Shown here one piece after another: positions 53,501 through 61,844 of a stretch of 64,000 nucleotides of DNA. Below the pieces are notes generated by a model. That model saw nothing but the letters and a program-made list of their open reading frames with translations, ran no database searches and was not told the DNA's origin. A program made the position numbers and the translations under genes. Origin of the DNA: Acidobacteriota bacterium (GTDB taxonomy: Bacteria > Acidobacteriota > Blastocatellia > UBA7656); assembly GCA_038040445.1 (NCBI GenBank), contig JBBPIG010000005.1, forward strand, positions 223,447 through 287,446. The letters run 5' to 3'. Position 1 is the first letter of the stretch. Every line of letters starts with the position of its first letter.

Positions 53501-55035
53501 GAGCATTGACCAAAGGCGATCGCGGAGCGGCAGACAATGGCGACCTCGCGAAGTACAACTTCGAGACTGAGGAAGGCAGAGCCGCGCTTGGTTTGTTATT
53601 TCGGTCTATCCTGTCAGGAAAAGCCGTACCTGGAATCGACAATCCGCGTCAGACGCTAAGAGACATGGGTTTGCTTGTTGAACAAGACGGAGTGGAGACG
53701 GTTCGAAAAGACGATGAATACAACGTTCCCCGCTTTTTGAATCGTGTGCTCGCCCTCGATGTAGACCGACAGAATGCTTTGTTTGACCACTACGCGAAGT
53801 TGTTTGACGAGATAGTAAGCTTTGCGAAGGCGAATGGTACTTTTGACGAAGGAGTCACCGACATCAAAGCGTTGTCGGTTCGTTTGGTCGACTCTAGCGT
53901 TGTGCATTGCGACCAATCAACAGGAGCCGAGACCACACACTGCACGCTTGAAATAGACCAGCCTACTAAGAAGGTAAGCTTCACCGAGGCAGAGGAAGCG
54001 CACACAGGGAAGGGTGGCGCTTTCTTCGAGCACCTACGTAAACGCTCATTCATTCTTGCGGTGGAGTCTGGCCGGCATACTGACCCAGCCACAGGTGGCA
54101 CGTACTGCAACTTCGCGGTGTGGCGGCCAGAGGGCGCACGCATCAGTTACGTTAGAGACGCGCAGCTAACCGAGACATATCGGCCGGTCGTACCAGAGAA
54201 CGTGCGCGATTGGTGGACGGCAAAGTATGCGGCGATCCCCGATGTTCAGACCTCGAAGCTACACGTTATCGGCGGAGCGATAACCCCACTCTGGCAAAGC
54301 CTGAAGACAACCGAGGCAACCCACTTGCGCGTTGTAAGACTAACCACCGATGACGGCCAGCGCATTGTAGGCGTTCAGATACCGAGCGACCACGTAGGCG
54401 AAGTATTAGGCGCTCTGGGTGTTGCTCGGAGGTTGCGCGAGACGAATGAGATTTTCAATGCGATATTAGAGGACGGGGAAGAAATCGCGCTTACAGCCGG
54501 GCTCAAGCTTAAACGTGGAGCCATTCACCGGGACCCTGTCATCGAGCTAACCGGCGCTCACCCAACTATGTTTGCAACTCTCAGGAAGCTTGGTTTAATA
54601 AACGAGCAGATCGCGTGGAAACAGAGATTTTTCGTCCCGATTGAGGAAGAGCGAGGCAATGCAGTCATAGCGGCTCTATTAGAGCAGTTCCCGGTTATCG
54701 CTACCGAGGACGAAGAAGCGGACACCGACGTACCATCTGAAGGTGCTATCCCTGCTGAAAACTCTACGCAATTAGTTGACCTCGAAAGTTGGGTTATTGC
54801 GCCGGCTAACACCTGTACTAATGATACGACGCCGGCAGATCAGACAGCGATAACGCAGACCGAAAAAGCGCTGACCAATGAAATGCCCGAGGCGACCAGC
54901 ACGCGCCCAGACCAGAACCCATTATTGCCAATCAGACCGCAAGCGAGCGCCCCCGCCATGCTCCAATCGTTCCAACCGGACTATCGCACAACAGCGATTC
55001 AGATAGGTTTCAACTTTGCAGAAAGCGAGTCCTAA
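50539..55035 (+). CDS. strawberry-notch-type helicase with N-terminal N-6 methylase-like domain
   Basis: This 1498-residue protein joins a DNA-methylase-like domain (EPSAGTGSLAIWP near residue 150, LMNPPFSATGG near 212) to a large SF2-like helicase: GTGVGKGRILAGIILDN near 440 as Walker A, VVIFDEAHKAKNAL near 543 as Walker B, and DAASTGISLHASN with a FGRTHRSDQA motif near 910-960. The C-terminal 350 residues include a beta-rich domain. Strawberry-notch proteins are typical of large plasmids and ICEs, where they probably act on transferred DNA; the function is not settled. The stop codon lies in the loop of a 14-bp hairpin. The C-terminal tail is Thr/Glu-rich. Confidence 0.88.
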   Translation: MLRQESLTDVSHAPTAPATLDCDLLGGTESLIEEIKQRLLAGQSVNNRTLTEIADRVYGGSRARGTYTARDAYDATETAVNKLLETQARELMTMTVPDALSQTLRPLTERLPRQSDRTREQVQFQQFSTPPALSYIAARLLNASPTDVVLEPSAGTGSLAIWPRAIGARVVCNEISTRRRMLLDHIIGFETHQVDSEFIHDMLDSEIRPTAVLMNPPFSATGGRVNANRMIYGARHVESALRRLQQGGRLLAIASEAMSFTRPAFSDWWKVLTSTYNVRANFHLTGNEYGKYGTGYGLQILVIDKTDPTPGNYWEQRLSNINWGEADNLESLWESLKDLATRETNKADESDNAESLNKTLFVAYTPARLKGGKPHPAPIVESASMAAVQPPEITYRPHLSREIVTEGRLSDIQLERVIYAGQRHEQRLPDGSRAGYYVGDGTGVGKGRILAGIILDNFNQNRKRALWLSVNNDLLESTRRDLNDLGADIALSRINDYSPADDITLPEGVIFSSYSSLIAAAKNGARRFDQIQRWLGTDGVVIFDEAHKAKNALAGGRGEPTQTGQAVIDLQDATRNAEYRIVYSSATGATDVRNMAYMVRLGLWGDMTSFPGGFSQFLTEIDAGGVGAMEMISRDLKALGVYASASISFGKCTRSGKSVEYRERIHYLTPQQREMYNHAADAWQVVMQNIGEALGITNGGRRARANALNKFWGDHQRFFRQVISAFKVPTVIGETEKAVREGKSVVISLVGTGEARTREQVARAKAAGGTLEDLDFSPREVIANMVDRGFPTTLYRDVTDPITGKTFQEPVRDADGNIVQSRAAIEMKQALIDGLSALELPENPLDQLVNHFGESDVAELTGRTRRLIRDSRTGRVEYRKRAPEGIPMQNVNVYEMAQFQQGKKRIAIISDAASTGISLHASNREANQQRRVHITLELGWSADKQMQTFGRTHRSDQAIPPEYVLLSTELGGEKRFSSTIARRLGSLGALTKGDRGAADNGDLAKYNFETEEGRAALGLLFRSILSGKAVPGIDNPRQTLRDMGLLVEQDGVETVRKDDEYNVPRFLNRVLALDVDRQNALFDHYAKLFDEIVSFAKANGTFDEGVTDIKALSVRLVDSSVVHCDQSTGAETTHCTLEIDQPTKKVSFTEAEEAHTGKGGAFFEHLRKRSFILAVESGRHTDPATGGTYCNFAVWRPEGARISYVRDAQLTETYRPVVPENVRDWWTAKYAAIPDVQTSKLHVIGGAITPLWQSLKTTEATHLRVVRLTTDDGQRIVGVQIPSDHVGEVLGALGVARRLRETNEIFNAILEDGEEIALTAGLKLKRGAIHRDPVIELTGAHPTMFATLRKLGLINEQIAWKQRFFVPIEEERGNAVIAALLEQFPVIATEDEEADTDVPSEGAIPAENSTQLVDLESWVIAPANTCTNDTTPADQTAITQTEKALTNEMPEATSTRPDQNPLLPIRPQASAPAMLQSFQPDYRTTAIQIGFNFAESES

Positions 55036-55051
55036 CCGGACTCGCTTTCTG
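55019..55051. terminator. 14-bp hairpin spanning the strawberry-notch stop codon
   Basis: CAGAAAGCGAGTCC (55019-55032) pairs perfectly with GGACTCGCTTTCTG (55038-55051). The 5-nt loop TAACC begins with the stop codon of the upstream gene. No T-run follows, so it may act as a bidirectional or stabilising structure. It separates plus-strand element genes from minus-strand Crp/Fnr-type genes. Confidence 0.7.
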
Positions 55052-55158
55052 AACAGCCTGGCACTACCGCGGTTAGCCCAAAGTTAACTCACACTGCTAA
55101 TCCCGCCCACCCTCTCCTTGGTATAACAGCTGACAGACAGCTCTGTTGGGAACTGGGC

Positions 55159-55839
55159 CTAGAGGATCGATTTTAGGTAAGCAGTGAGCTTTTTTTCCTT
55201 GATAATCAGATGGTGCTCTGTGTTGTATTCAATGAGGTCGAGGTTCCGAAATCGCTGCATGAATACGCTGATCCGCGGCCGCGTCGTCCCTACCATTGTC
55301 CCCAATTCTTCATGAGAAATCTTGACCTCGATGCGTATGCTGCGCGGGTCTTTCTTTCCGAACTTTCTGGCGATTTGCAATAAGGTCGTCCCCAGGCGCT
55401 GCTCGCTATCAACCGTTACCAGATTGGCTATGACAGCCTGTTGGTCGGCAACCCGCACAGCCAGATACTTGATGAAGCCTTCGAGGAGAGAGTCTTGAGC
55501 TAGGCGATCGAGAAACTTGGTACAAGGGATCTCTTTCAGGAAAGAATCTTCCATCGCGGTCGCTGTTTCCAACCGGCCCCCAAGCCCAGACAGGCACAGC
55601 TCGCCGAAAACATCTCCCGGGCCGTGGATGGCCAGCATGCACTCTTTACCTTCAGACGAGGCCATGACCAGCTTGATCTGTCCTTTTTCGATGAAGTATA
55701 CAGTCTCGCGTTCATCTCCAGGCGTGTAGACATGATCGTGCTTGCCGATCTTGATAGGGCTCGAGTTCTTGGTTTCGTTGAACAACGACCCTTGCATCTG
55801 TTCTTTGAATTGATCCGACTGAGAAGCTTCTTGAATCAT
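55159..55839 (-). CDS. Crp/Fnr-family transcriptional regulator
   Basis: The 226-residue protein has the cNMP-binding beta-roll (HDHVYTPGDERETVYFIEKGQIKL, then LAIHGPGDVFGELCL) and a C-terminal Crp helix-turn-helix (KISHEELGTMVGTTRPRISVFMQRF). The N-terminus has no Cys cluster for an Fe-S sensor, so it is Crp-like rather than Fnr. Phe/Gly/Glu positions of the nucleotide pocket are present (GDVFGELCLSG), but the key Arg-Ser/Thr of true Crp is unclear. A close paralogue lies at 56802-57481 on the same strand. It probably controls stress genes nearby; its target is unknown. Confidence 0.9.
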   Translation of the reverse strand: MIQEASQSDQFKEQMQGSLFNETKNSSPIKIGKHDHVYTPGDERETVYFIEKGQIKLVMASSEGKECMLAIHGPGDVFGELCLSGLGGRLETATAMEDSFLKEIPCTKFLDRLAQDSLLEGFIKYLAVRVADQQAVIANLVTVDSEQRLGTTLLQIARKFGKKDPRSIRIEVKISHEELGTMVGTTRPRISVFMQRFRNLDLIEYNTEHHLIIKEKKLTAYLKSIL

Positions 55840-56122
55840 ACTTCTTCTCTTCCATTTTCCGCTGATTTATCTTTCAATGCTTATCGACTACCTAAGTATG
55901 CGCTTCCGATAAAAGCGGCGCTGTTCGATATTGAACAATTGTCCACTTTGCCATCCACGGAGTTGAAAATACCCTGAACTAAAAGAACTCGTCCCTTCTA
56001 GCCCGTCAACGCGAACGGATATCGGTTTCTCCCTCATCTCTAGCTCAGATTCCCCGTTGCCGAAGGAATAAGGTGAAGGGCAGGTTTTGCAGGTTCGTTT
56101 CTGAGAGTTACTTCCTAAACGA

Positions 56123-56533
56123 CTAGTGATGAGTGGTGGAGTCAGCTTCGTCAATAAGCCGGTCAATCGTTTGCTCCAGATGGTCAAAGTCCGGTTTGAC
56201 AAGGTACGCCTGCGCGCCGGCATCCAGTCCCTTCTTAATATCAGCTTGATAGCCCGCGCCTGAATAGAACATTATCGGCGTGTCTGAGTCAAAGGCGCGA
56301 ATCTGCTGACATAGCTCAATTCCGTTGCTGCCCTCGGTTATCCAATGATCGAGTATGCACAAGGCGAGCCCGCCGGACCTGGCACTTTCCAACGCAGCGG
56401 ACAGAGAAGCGGCGATTTCCGCTTCGTAGCCGTACTGGTCAAGCAGGACACTCATCATATTCCTGGTGTCCTCATGGTCATCGACCCAGAGAATCCGTTT
56501 TCTTGCTTCTGACGTGGTTGCCATTGCTGTCAT
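56123..56533 (-). CDS. stand-alone response-regulator receiver domain
   Basis: The 136-residue protein is a single REC domain. It has the acidic pair Asp18-Asp19 (LWVDDHED), phosphoacceptor Asp62 (CILDHWITEG), Ser91 (MFYSGAG) and Lys113 (YLVKPDFD). No output domain follows, so it acts by protein contact or as a phosphate sink. A GAGGTGG site precedes ATG 56533. It lies between the intact Crp gene and its broken paralogue. No histidine kinase is in the window. The preceding gap 55840-56122 shows no gene. Confidence 0.88.
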   Translation of the reverse strand: MTAMATTSEARKRILWVDDHEDTRNMMSVLLDQYGYEAEIAASLSAALESARSGGLALCILDHWITEGSNGIELCQQIRAFDSDTPIMFYSGAGYQADIKKGLDAGAQAYLVKPDFDHLEQTIDRLIDEADSTTHH

Positions 56534-56801
56534 TTACCACCTCGCAATTTCGAGCCTATTACTTTATACAGGCCCCCTTCTAATCGAACGTTTAAGCTTT
56601 CTTTGTACCTGCCGAAGCAGTTAGGCCTTGAACACCTTACCAATCGGTCTACGGGGTCGTCGTGAATGAATGTCATCGTTGCCGACGCGGTAGACCTATT
56701 AGTAAACTGCGGCCACAAGACTCGCATCGCGGATTCAATGCGGTTCAATACTAGACAAGTGTAAAAATATAGATTCGATGGGACAGGGCGTGCGCAGCCG
56801 G

Positions 56802-57481
56802 CTAGGCAATCGATGCCAGGTAAGCGGTGAGCTTAATTTCCTTAACAATTAGATGGTGCTCTGTGCTGTATTCAATGAGGTCGAGGTTCCGGAATCGCTG
56901 CATGAATACGCTGATCCGTGGCCGCGTTGTGCCGATCATGTTCGACAGTTCTTCGTGTGAAATCCTCAGCTCGATCTGTGTAATGCGAGGGCCTTTCTTG
57001 CCCAATTGTCTGGCCAGGTGCAACAAGGTCTTCCCTAAGCGTTGTTCGCTATCAACCGTCACCAGATTAGCGATGACTTCCTGTTGGTCTCCCACGCGCA
57101 CAGCCAGATACTTGACGAAACCTTCAAGCAGCGAGTCGGTGGCTAAACGTTCAAGGAACTTTGCACACGGAACCTTCTTCAATCGCGTGTCTTCCATTGC
57201 GGTCGCAGTTTCCAGCCGGCCCGCTATCCCCGACAGGCACAGCTCGCCAAAGACATCTCCTGGAGCGTGGATAGCAAGTAGACATTCTCTGCCTTCAGAA
57301 GAGAGCATCAGCAGCTTTACCTCCCCGCTCTCAATGAAGTAGACCATCTCGTCTTGCTCTCCAATAGTGTGACGTTTTCGTGTTTCGGAATCTTGATGGC
57401 ACGCGAGTTCTTCACCTCGCGTTCCAACGACTCGCGCATCTGCTTTTTTAATAGATCGGTCTCTGGATAATCTTGAATCGT
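56802..57481 (-). pseudogene. Crp/Fnr paralogue, frameshifted and lacking its start codon
   Basis: The frame from 57347 downward matches the intact paralogue from its residue 46 on (VYFIESGEVKLLMLSSEG and the full HTH). The upstream sequence (PETDLLKKQMRESLE, then KIPKHENV) matches the intact N-terminus in another frame. A single missing T near 57370 (GTC-ACACT instead of GTCTACACT) explains the shift. The expected ATG after GGAGG (57488-57492) reads ACG at 57479-57481. A shortened protein from ATG 57347 is possible but would lack the first beta strands. This looks like recent decay after gene duplication. Confidence 0.8.
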
Positions 57482-57816
57482 GCTTTGCCTCCGTTCTGGG
57501 GTCTTAGGAGGTAGTGACTGTTAATTACCGTTCGGGCCAATAATGTAAACAATCACGGTAAGAGCTTTCAAGACTGGAAGCTAACCGCCTCTTTAGCCCG
57601 ACTAGTGATTGAGTGATCATGGGCGCAGCTTATCTGGCTACACCTTGCCTGTGCCTGCTGGCTAGTCCACCTAATCCCGGCCAACTATTTTCGAGAATGT
57701 CCCATACTGCACAGAAACTGATCTCGAACACGCGTAGCATTCGAGAGTAAACCGGAGTCGGGATAGAGCCTTGGTGCACTCGACACGGAGAACGTGCTAA
57801 CACCTGGAGGTGAACC
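57482..57816. other. intergenic region without a gene
   Basis: This 335-nt stretch between the Crp pseudogene and the small membrane protein gene holds no supported ORF or strong repeat. The 57806-57810 GGAGG belongs to the following gene. Divergent promoters would be expected here, but I cannot pick boxes confidently. Confidence 0.5.
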
Positions 57817-57966
57817 ATGCTTTGGACAATCTTAGTTATTCTACTGGTCCTGTGGCTGCTGGGGATGATCGGCGGCGTCGGCGGTGGATTAATCCACCTG
57901 TTGCTTGTTGTGGCGGCAATAGTATTGGTCTTCAACCTGTTAAGCGGCCGCCGAAGGGCCGTCTAA
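57817..57966 (+). CDS. small lmo0937-family-like membrane protein
   Basis: A 49-residue protein: MLWTILVILLVLWLLGMIGG, a GVGGG turn, a second helix (LIHLLLVVAAIVLVFNLL) and a basic end (SGRRRAV). This is the lmo0937/DUF5670 pattern of two short membrane helices. GGAGG lies 6 nt upstream. It opens the plus-strand stress/envelope cluster. Function is unknown; such proteins are common next to general-stress genes. Confidence 0.82.
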   Translation: MLWTILVILLVLWLLGMIGGVGGGLIHLLLVVAAIVLVFNLLSGRRRAV

Positions 57967-58084
57967 GCGAAACGCAACCGCTTTACTGTGACTGAGGCAG
58001 ATGAGGAAGTAAGGGACGTGATTCTGAATCAGGCGCAGAAGACCTCGCCTGCGTAGGCAGGCGCTCGCTGAACCGGTTAGAGAG

Positions 58085-58246
58085 ATGATGGAAATTACTG
58101 CTATAGGGATAGGCCTGATGATGACGGGAGTGGGAGTAGCGGTCGGGGGACTCATGCTCGAAGCCACGTTCTTGATCTTGGGCCGAGCCCTTCGAGATCC
58201 TCCCCTAGCCGCATCATTTGAGCCTCTCGCCATCCACTTTAATTAG
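58085..58246 (+). CDS. very small probable membrane protein
   Basis: A 53-residue frame with an N-terminal Gly/Met-rich helix (IGIGLMMTGVGVAVGGLML) and a polar tail. GAGAG just upstream is a weak ribosome site. A strong hairpin follows the stop, supporting a transcription unit end here. I do not recognise the family. Confidence 0.5.
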   Translation: MMEITAIGIGLMMTGVGVAVGGLMLEATFLILGRALRDPPLAASFEPLAIHFN

Positions 58247-58255
58247 GTGAGTAAT

Positions 58256-58289
58256 GCGCTGAACCCGGTCGAGCAGGGGTTCTCAGCGC
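58256..58289. terminator. hairpin downstream of the small membrane protein gene
   Basis: GCGCTGAACCC (58256-58266) pairs with GGGGTTCTCAGCGC (58276-58289) with a small bulge. There is no clear T-run. Confidence 0.5.
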
Positions 58290-58396
58290 TGTGAGGGTTA
58301 GCAGGCCCGATGATATCTACACGGTGGGAATAAACGCGAGACGCTATACCTCATCGAAGAAGGGCAAACAGAAACAAACTGAGCAAGGAGCGCAAT

Positions 58397-58756
58397 ATGG
58401 ATCCAATGAACCGCAGTGAGAGTTTGACCGCAGGGAAAGAGATTTCTAGTTACGGATCACCATCCACGAGCGGTGTTTCCACCCTCGACACAATCAAGGA
58501 CACTGTTGCCGACAAGTTGCACGCCGTTGCCGGAGCAATTCAGCAGAAGGCCGGACAGAATCAAGAAAACGCAGTTGCCGGCTACGCCGGTCAGGCTGCC
58601 GGATGGTTGGATGACGCAGCGGAATACGTTCGCGACGTGGACCAGCAAAAGGTTAAGGCGGACCTTCAAAAACAGGTACGGAACAATCCTGGCCGCAGCC
58701 TGCTCGTAGCGGGAGCTGCCGGGCTTTTGCTCGGATTCCTATTTAGGAGGAGGTAA
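58397..58756 (+). CDS. ElaB/DUF883-like envelope-associated protein
   Basis: A 119-residue protein with a polar N-terminus, a long amphipathic helix (DTVADKLHAVAGAIQQKAGQ and on to KADLQKQVRNNPG) and a single C-terminal membrane helix ending RRR. This matches DUF883/ElaB, a ribosome- and membrane-linked stress protein. AAGGAG precedes the start. It begins a tight set with the YqjE- and YqjK-like genes (7 nt gap, then overlap), an order known from many bacteria. Confidence 0.85.
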   Translation: MDPMNRSESLTAGKEISSYGSPSTSGVSTLDTIKDTVADKLHAVAGAIQQKAGQNQENAVAGYAGQAAGWLDDAAEYVRDVDQQKVKADLQKQVRNNPGRSLLVAGAAGLLLGFLFRRR

Positions 58757-58763
58757 AGCCCGT

Positions 58764-59174
58764 ATGCAGGTGCGAAGGGACTTTGATCAGCGACCCGAAG
58801 CAAGCTTGCCGCGCGAATCGTTTGGCGAGTTGCTGGGTCAATTGGCTAACAACTCCGCTGCTCTGGTCCGCGATGAGATCCAGCTCGCCAAGCAGGAAAT
58901 GAGCGAGAAAGTCAGTGTACTCCGCTCCGGGATACTCGTCGTCGCCATCGGATCGCTTATCGGACTGGCGGCAATCCTGGCCCTAACGGCCGCCGCAATC
59001 ATAGGGCTGGCGAATTATGTTAGCCCTGGGTACTCGGCGCTCATCATCGGCGGGACGCTTGCTATCATCGGAAGCATAATCGCTTCCGTAGGGCTCGGCC
59101 AAATCAAGCGCATCAGCCTTACGCCAAGACAGACTATCGAGACGCTCGAGGAGGATAAAGAATGGCTGAAATAA
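58764..59174 (+). CDS. YqjE/holin-X-like membrane protein
   Basis: The 136-residue protein has a helix before the membrane (GELLGQLANNSAALVRDEIQLA, KQEMSEKV) and two membrane helices (GILVVAIGSLIGLAAILAL, ALIIGGTLAIIGSIIASVGL). This fits the phage-holin/YqjE (DUF1469) family. The next gene starts 13 nt before its stop. With its neighbours it probably shapes the envelope under stress, but the biochemical role is not known. Confidence 0.85.
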   Translation: MQVRRDFDQRPEASLPRESFGELLGQLANNSAALVRDEIQLAKQEMSEKVSVLRSGILVVAIGSLIGLAAILALTAAAIIGLANYVSPGYSALIIGGTLAIIGSIIASVGLGQIKRISLTPRQTIETLEEDKEWLK

Positions 59175-59704
59175 CAAACGTAGCTACTCAACAGCGCCAG
59201 CACGACGAGACGCCGGATAGAAGCGCTGTCGCGATTCGTCAAGATATAGCCGCCAAGCGAGAGTCTATCTCCGCGACGGTAGACAAGCTCGGCGAGCGCA
59301 TACAGGAGACGTTCGACTGGCATGAGTACGTCGCTGAGTATCCTGTGGCCGCGTTGGGGTTGGCCACCGGAGCAGGGTTTCTAATAGCAGGAATCTTCAA
59401 GCGAAAGCCCACGCCGCAAGATCGAATTCTGGATGCAATGGCCGAACTCACTGAGGACATGACTGACCGCGTGGGCGGGGTCATGGCAGGAGTGATACAG
59501 AAGAAGATGTTGTCGGGCCGCACTGTGAAGGCGGCTGCTACCGCGATGTTCGCGAAGGCAGCGGTAGATTTTCTGAGGAAACGGATAAGTGGCGCGATAG
59601 CCGGCGACATATCGCGGCCAAGTCAGACACAGACTCAGAGCAGAACGCCGAACAATTCCGATACGAATGTTCAACCGTCTCGCTTCTCTACGGCAGGTAG
59701 GTAG
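59162..59704 (+). CDS. DUF3618-type protein of the envelope stress cluster
   Basis: The N-terminal 60 residues carry the DUF3618 pattern (IRQDIAAKRESISATVDKLGERI). A short membrane helix (AALGLATGAGFLIAGIF) follows, then a helical part (DAMAELTEDMTDRVGG) and a polar, Gln/Ser-rich tail. It overlaps the YqjE-like gene by 13 nt, indicating coupled translation. It resembles YqjK-like partners. No catalytic motif is visible. Confidence 0.8.
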   Translation: MAEITNVATQQRQHDETPDRSAVAIRQDIAAKRESISATVDKLGERIQETFDWHEYVAEYPVAALGLATGAGFLIAGIFKRKPTPQDRILDAMAELTEDMTDRVGGVMAGVIQKKMLSGRTVKAAATAMFAKAAVDFLRKRISGAIAGDISRPSQTQTQSRTPNNSDTNVQPSRFSTAGR

Positions 59705-59745
59705 TAAACGCGGCTGACATCTCAATTTAACAAGGAGGAAAGTAA

Positions 59746-60240
59746 ATGGAATCGAACAAGAATGTAACAGAGCAAGGCAAAACGACCGGTGGTAGTCCTA
59801 ATAACCCGTCTAACACAACCCCGCAATCCACCTCACAGCCACAGAGGCACGTTCAGCAGGATCCGGATGCTGCTAACAAGCCGTCTACCGCAACAGCGCA
59901 ACCATCTGGGACACCAGGGTTCGCGGGCACAGCGCCTCAACGTGCGCGCGAAATCGTTTCGGATGTTGGCAGCGGAGTACAGACTGCCTACGATCAGACG
60001 GTGAAGGCTGTAAGCGAGGCATACGACAAGACAAGCGAAGTCGTTAGCAGCACCTACGATCAGACGATGACCTACGGGCGCGACAACCCGGGCAAGCTAA
60101 CGCTGATAGCCTTCGGCGCGGGTATAGGCATTGGCGTACTTCTCGCCTCCGGTCTCGGCGGTGGGCGCAGCCGCAACAGCCGCTTTGCAGAGCCTATTGT
60201 GACCGCGCTTTCGCAAGTCGCTCTGCAGTTGTTTAGATAG
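59746..60240 (+). CDS. DUF883-like protein with a disordered N-terminus
   Basis: A 164-residue protein with AAGGAGG before the start. The first 65 residues are Thr/Gln/Pro-rich and disordered. A helical repeat follows (YDQTVKAVSEAYDKTSEVVS, STYDQTMTYG). A C-terminal membrane helix (LIAFGAGIGIGVLLASGLGG) comes next. It looks like a second, extended ElaB/DUF883 relative. It ends the four-gene envelope run. Confidence 0.75.
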   Translation: MESNKNVTEQGKTTGGSPNNPSNTTPQSTSQPQRHVQQDPDAANKPSTATAQPSGTPGFAGTAPQRAREIVSDVGSGVQTAYDQTVKAVSEAYDKTSEVVSSTYDQTMTYGRDNPGKLTLIAFGAGIGIGVLLASGLGGGRSRNSRFAEPIVTALSQVALQLFR

Positions 60241-60290
60241 TTAAGGGCCATTCCTGAACGGTCCGTTCGTCTAATCAGCTAGACAAGAAA

Positions 60291-60328
60291 CCCCCAGGGG
60301 CATCTGTTCATGGTGCCCCCTGTTGGGG
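60291..60328. terminator. hairpin after the envelope stress genes
   Basis: CCCCCAGGGGCA (60291-60302) and TGCCCCCTGTTGGGG (60314-60328) form a GC-rich stem. It is followed by only a few T residues. The stretch 60241-60603 holds no gene that I accept. Confidence 0.55.
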
Positions 60329-60603
60329 CTTCATGCTTTACTCGCCGATTTCCCAAATCACGAGAGTGCGTAAGGCTTTCGCTCCGCACGATGGTTTTGT
60401 TTCGCCTAACCGTGATACGAGCGAGACGCACGAGTTCCGGCGGCACCTATGTGGCCACGTGATGTATCGAGACTGTCATAGACGTGTTAGCCGGATGGTT
60501 TGGATACGCAGGTCACGAAATGGTGATCCATTTCGGTGCACAATCGGATTTGGAACTAATAGCAGGCTTACAACTGCGAAATGAAATTTAGTCAGGGGGT
60601 ACA

Positions 60604-61197
60604 ATGAGCGAATATCGAGAAACCAGAACAGTAGTTGAAGAGGTGCCAATCAAACGTGCTCGGCCCGTCACCGAGACCCAGTACGCTACGGTGGTCACCG
60701 AAGAGCGGGGAATCTCAGGCGGGGCAATCGCAGCGCTGGTACTGGCAGCAATCGCGGCCGCAGTAGTAATAACCATTCTGATCCTCAACAGTAGGCAGAG
60801 TGAGACTGAGGATCAACTCGCCCTGGAGAGAGCGAGAACCGCAGCTGCTCAGCAGGCTACATCACAGCAGCCCTCGCAGCCCTCACAGCAGCCAATTATT
60901 GTGATGCCGTCGCAGCCTTCGACGGTACAACAAGTACCCGTTCCTGTTCCGTCGCAACCTGTGCCCGCCGCAGTGCCGAGCGCGCCTACCAGCACGGAAC
61001 TCGAAATCGACGTGAACTCGAAGTTCTTAGACGATCAAGAGCTGAAGTCTTCGTCAATCGATGTGAAGGTCTCAGGGAGTACGGCTCTGCTTAGCGGTCG
61101 AGTACCCAACCAGGATCTAAAAACACGCGCAGAAAAGATTGCAAAGACGGTCAGGGGAATCCGCAGTGTCATCAATAATATTGTCGTGCAGGAGTAA
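60604..61197 (+). CDS. membrane-anchored BON-domain protein
   Basis: The 197-residue protein has a cytoplasmic N-terminus with repeated Thr/Glu, one membrane helix (GAIAALVLAAIAAAVVITILIL), a Gln/Pro/Ser-rich linker and a C-terminal BON domain (LEIDVNSKFLDDQ, VKVSGSTALLSGRVPNQDLK, IRSVINNIVVQ). BON domains bind membranes or cell-wall components, often in osmotic stress proteins such as OsmY. It lies among other general-stress genes. No enzyme motif is present. Confidence 0.85.
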   Translation: MSEYRETRTVVEEVPIKRARPVTETQYATVVTEERGISGGAIAALVLAAIAAAVVITILILNSRQSETEDQLALERARTAAAQQATSQQPSQPSQQPIIVMPSQPSTVQQVPVPVPSQPVPAAVPSAPTSTELEIDVNSKFLDDQELKSSSIDVKVSGSTALLSGRVPNQDLKTRAEKIAKTVRGIRSVINNIVVQE

Positions 61198-61278
61198 CAG
61201 ACCTTGACGACCGGCTAGTACTGGGCATGGACTGGTGCCATCGCCTAATTTACACACGATCGTAAAAAAGGAGGGGAG

Positions 61279-61728
61279 ATGAACGCATACGACCTGTTGA
61301 AGGAAGACCACAAAAAGGTTGCCGCTATTTTCGAGAAACTGGAGCCAACCACCGAACGAGCATTAAAGACCCGAGAGGAACTATTCAATAAGCTCAACAG
61401 TGAGCTAGAAGTTCACGCGGCCGTCGAGGAGCAGATCCTTTACCCCGTCCTCAAGGAAGCTGCGGAAACGCGTGAAATCACCTTCGAAGCGTTTGAGGAA
61501 CACCGTGTTGTCAAAGAGCTGCTGAAAGAACTCAGCACCACGCCGAAGGACACCGAGGAGTGGACGGCTAAACTGACGGTCCTCAAAGAGAACGTCGAGC
61601 ATCACGTCGAAGAGGAAGAGGAAGAGATGTTCAAGAAGGCCCGCAAGGTCCTGACTGACAAGGAAGCGGACGAACTCGGCGCTCGAATGCAAGCCGCGAA
61701 GACTAAACTAGCCGCGTCGGCCCATTGA
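61279..61728 (+). CDS. hemerythrin HHE-domain protein
   Basis: A 149-residue four-helix protein behind AAGGAGGGG. It has the metal-ligand pattern: His in KEDHKKVAAIF, the HAAVEEQILYPVL helix, FEEHRVVKELL and HHVEEEEEEMF. HHE proteins bind a di-iron site and sense or carry O2 or protect against oxidants. The site appears complete. It fits the stress setting between the BON protein and catalase. Confidence 0.92.
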   Translation: MNAYDLLKEDHKKVAAIFEKLEPTTERALKTREELFNKLNSELEVHAAVEEQILYPVLKEAAETREITFEAFEEHRVVKELLKELSTTPKDTEEWTAKLTVLKENVEHHVEEEEEEMFKKARKVLTDKEADELGARMQAAKTKLAASAH

Positions 61729-61844
61729 TTTGGAAGCGTTTTGCTGAGCCACGACTGCTGGTTGAAATCGGAGCGCTCACCAGAACCTCAACAGTCGCTT
61801 CCTGAGCAGAGAGCCTCGGGGATGCTTATTTAGGAGCAATCGGT

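Noticed and set aside
56530..56748. A 72-residue minus-strand ORF whose stop overlaps the receiver gene start
   Set aside because: TTG start, no ribosome site and no pattern of a folded protein. It remains possible but is not supported.
60333..60584. An 83-residue plus-strand ORF
   Set aside because: No ribosome site and atypical residue composition; the area is probably intergenic.
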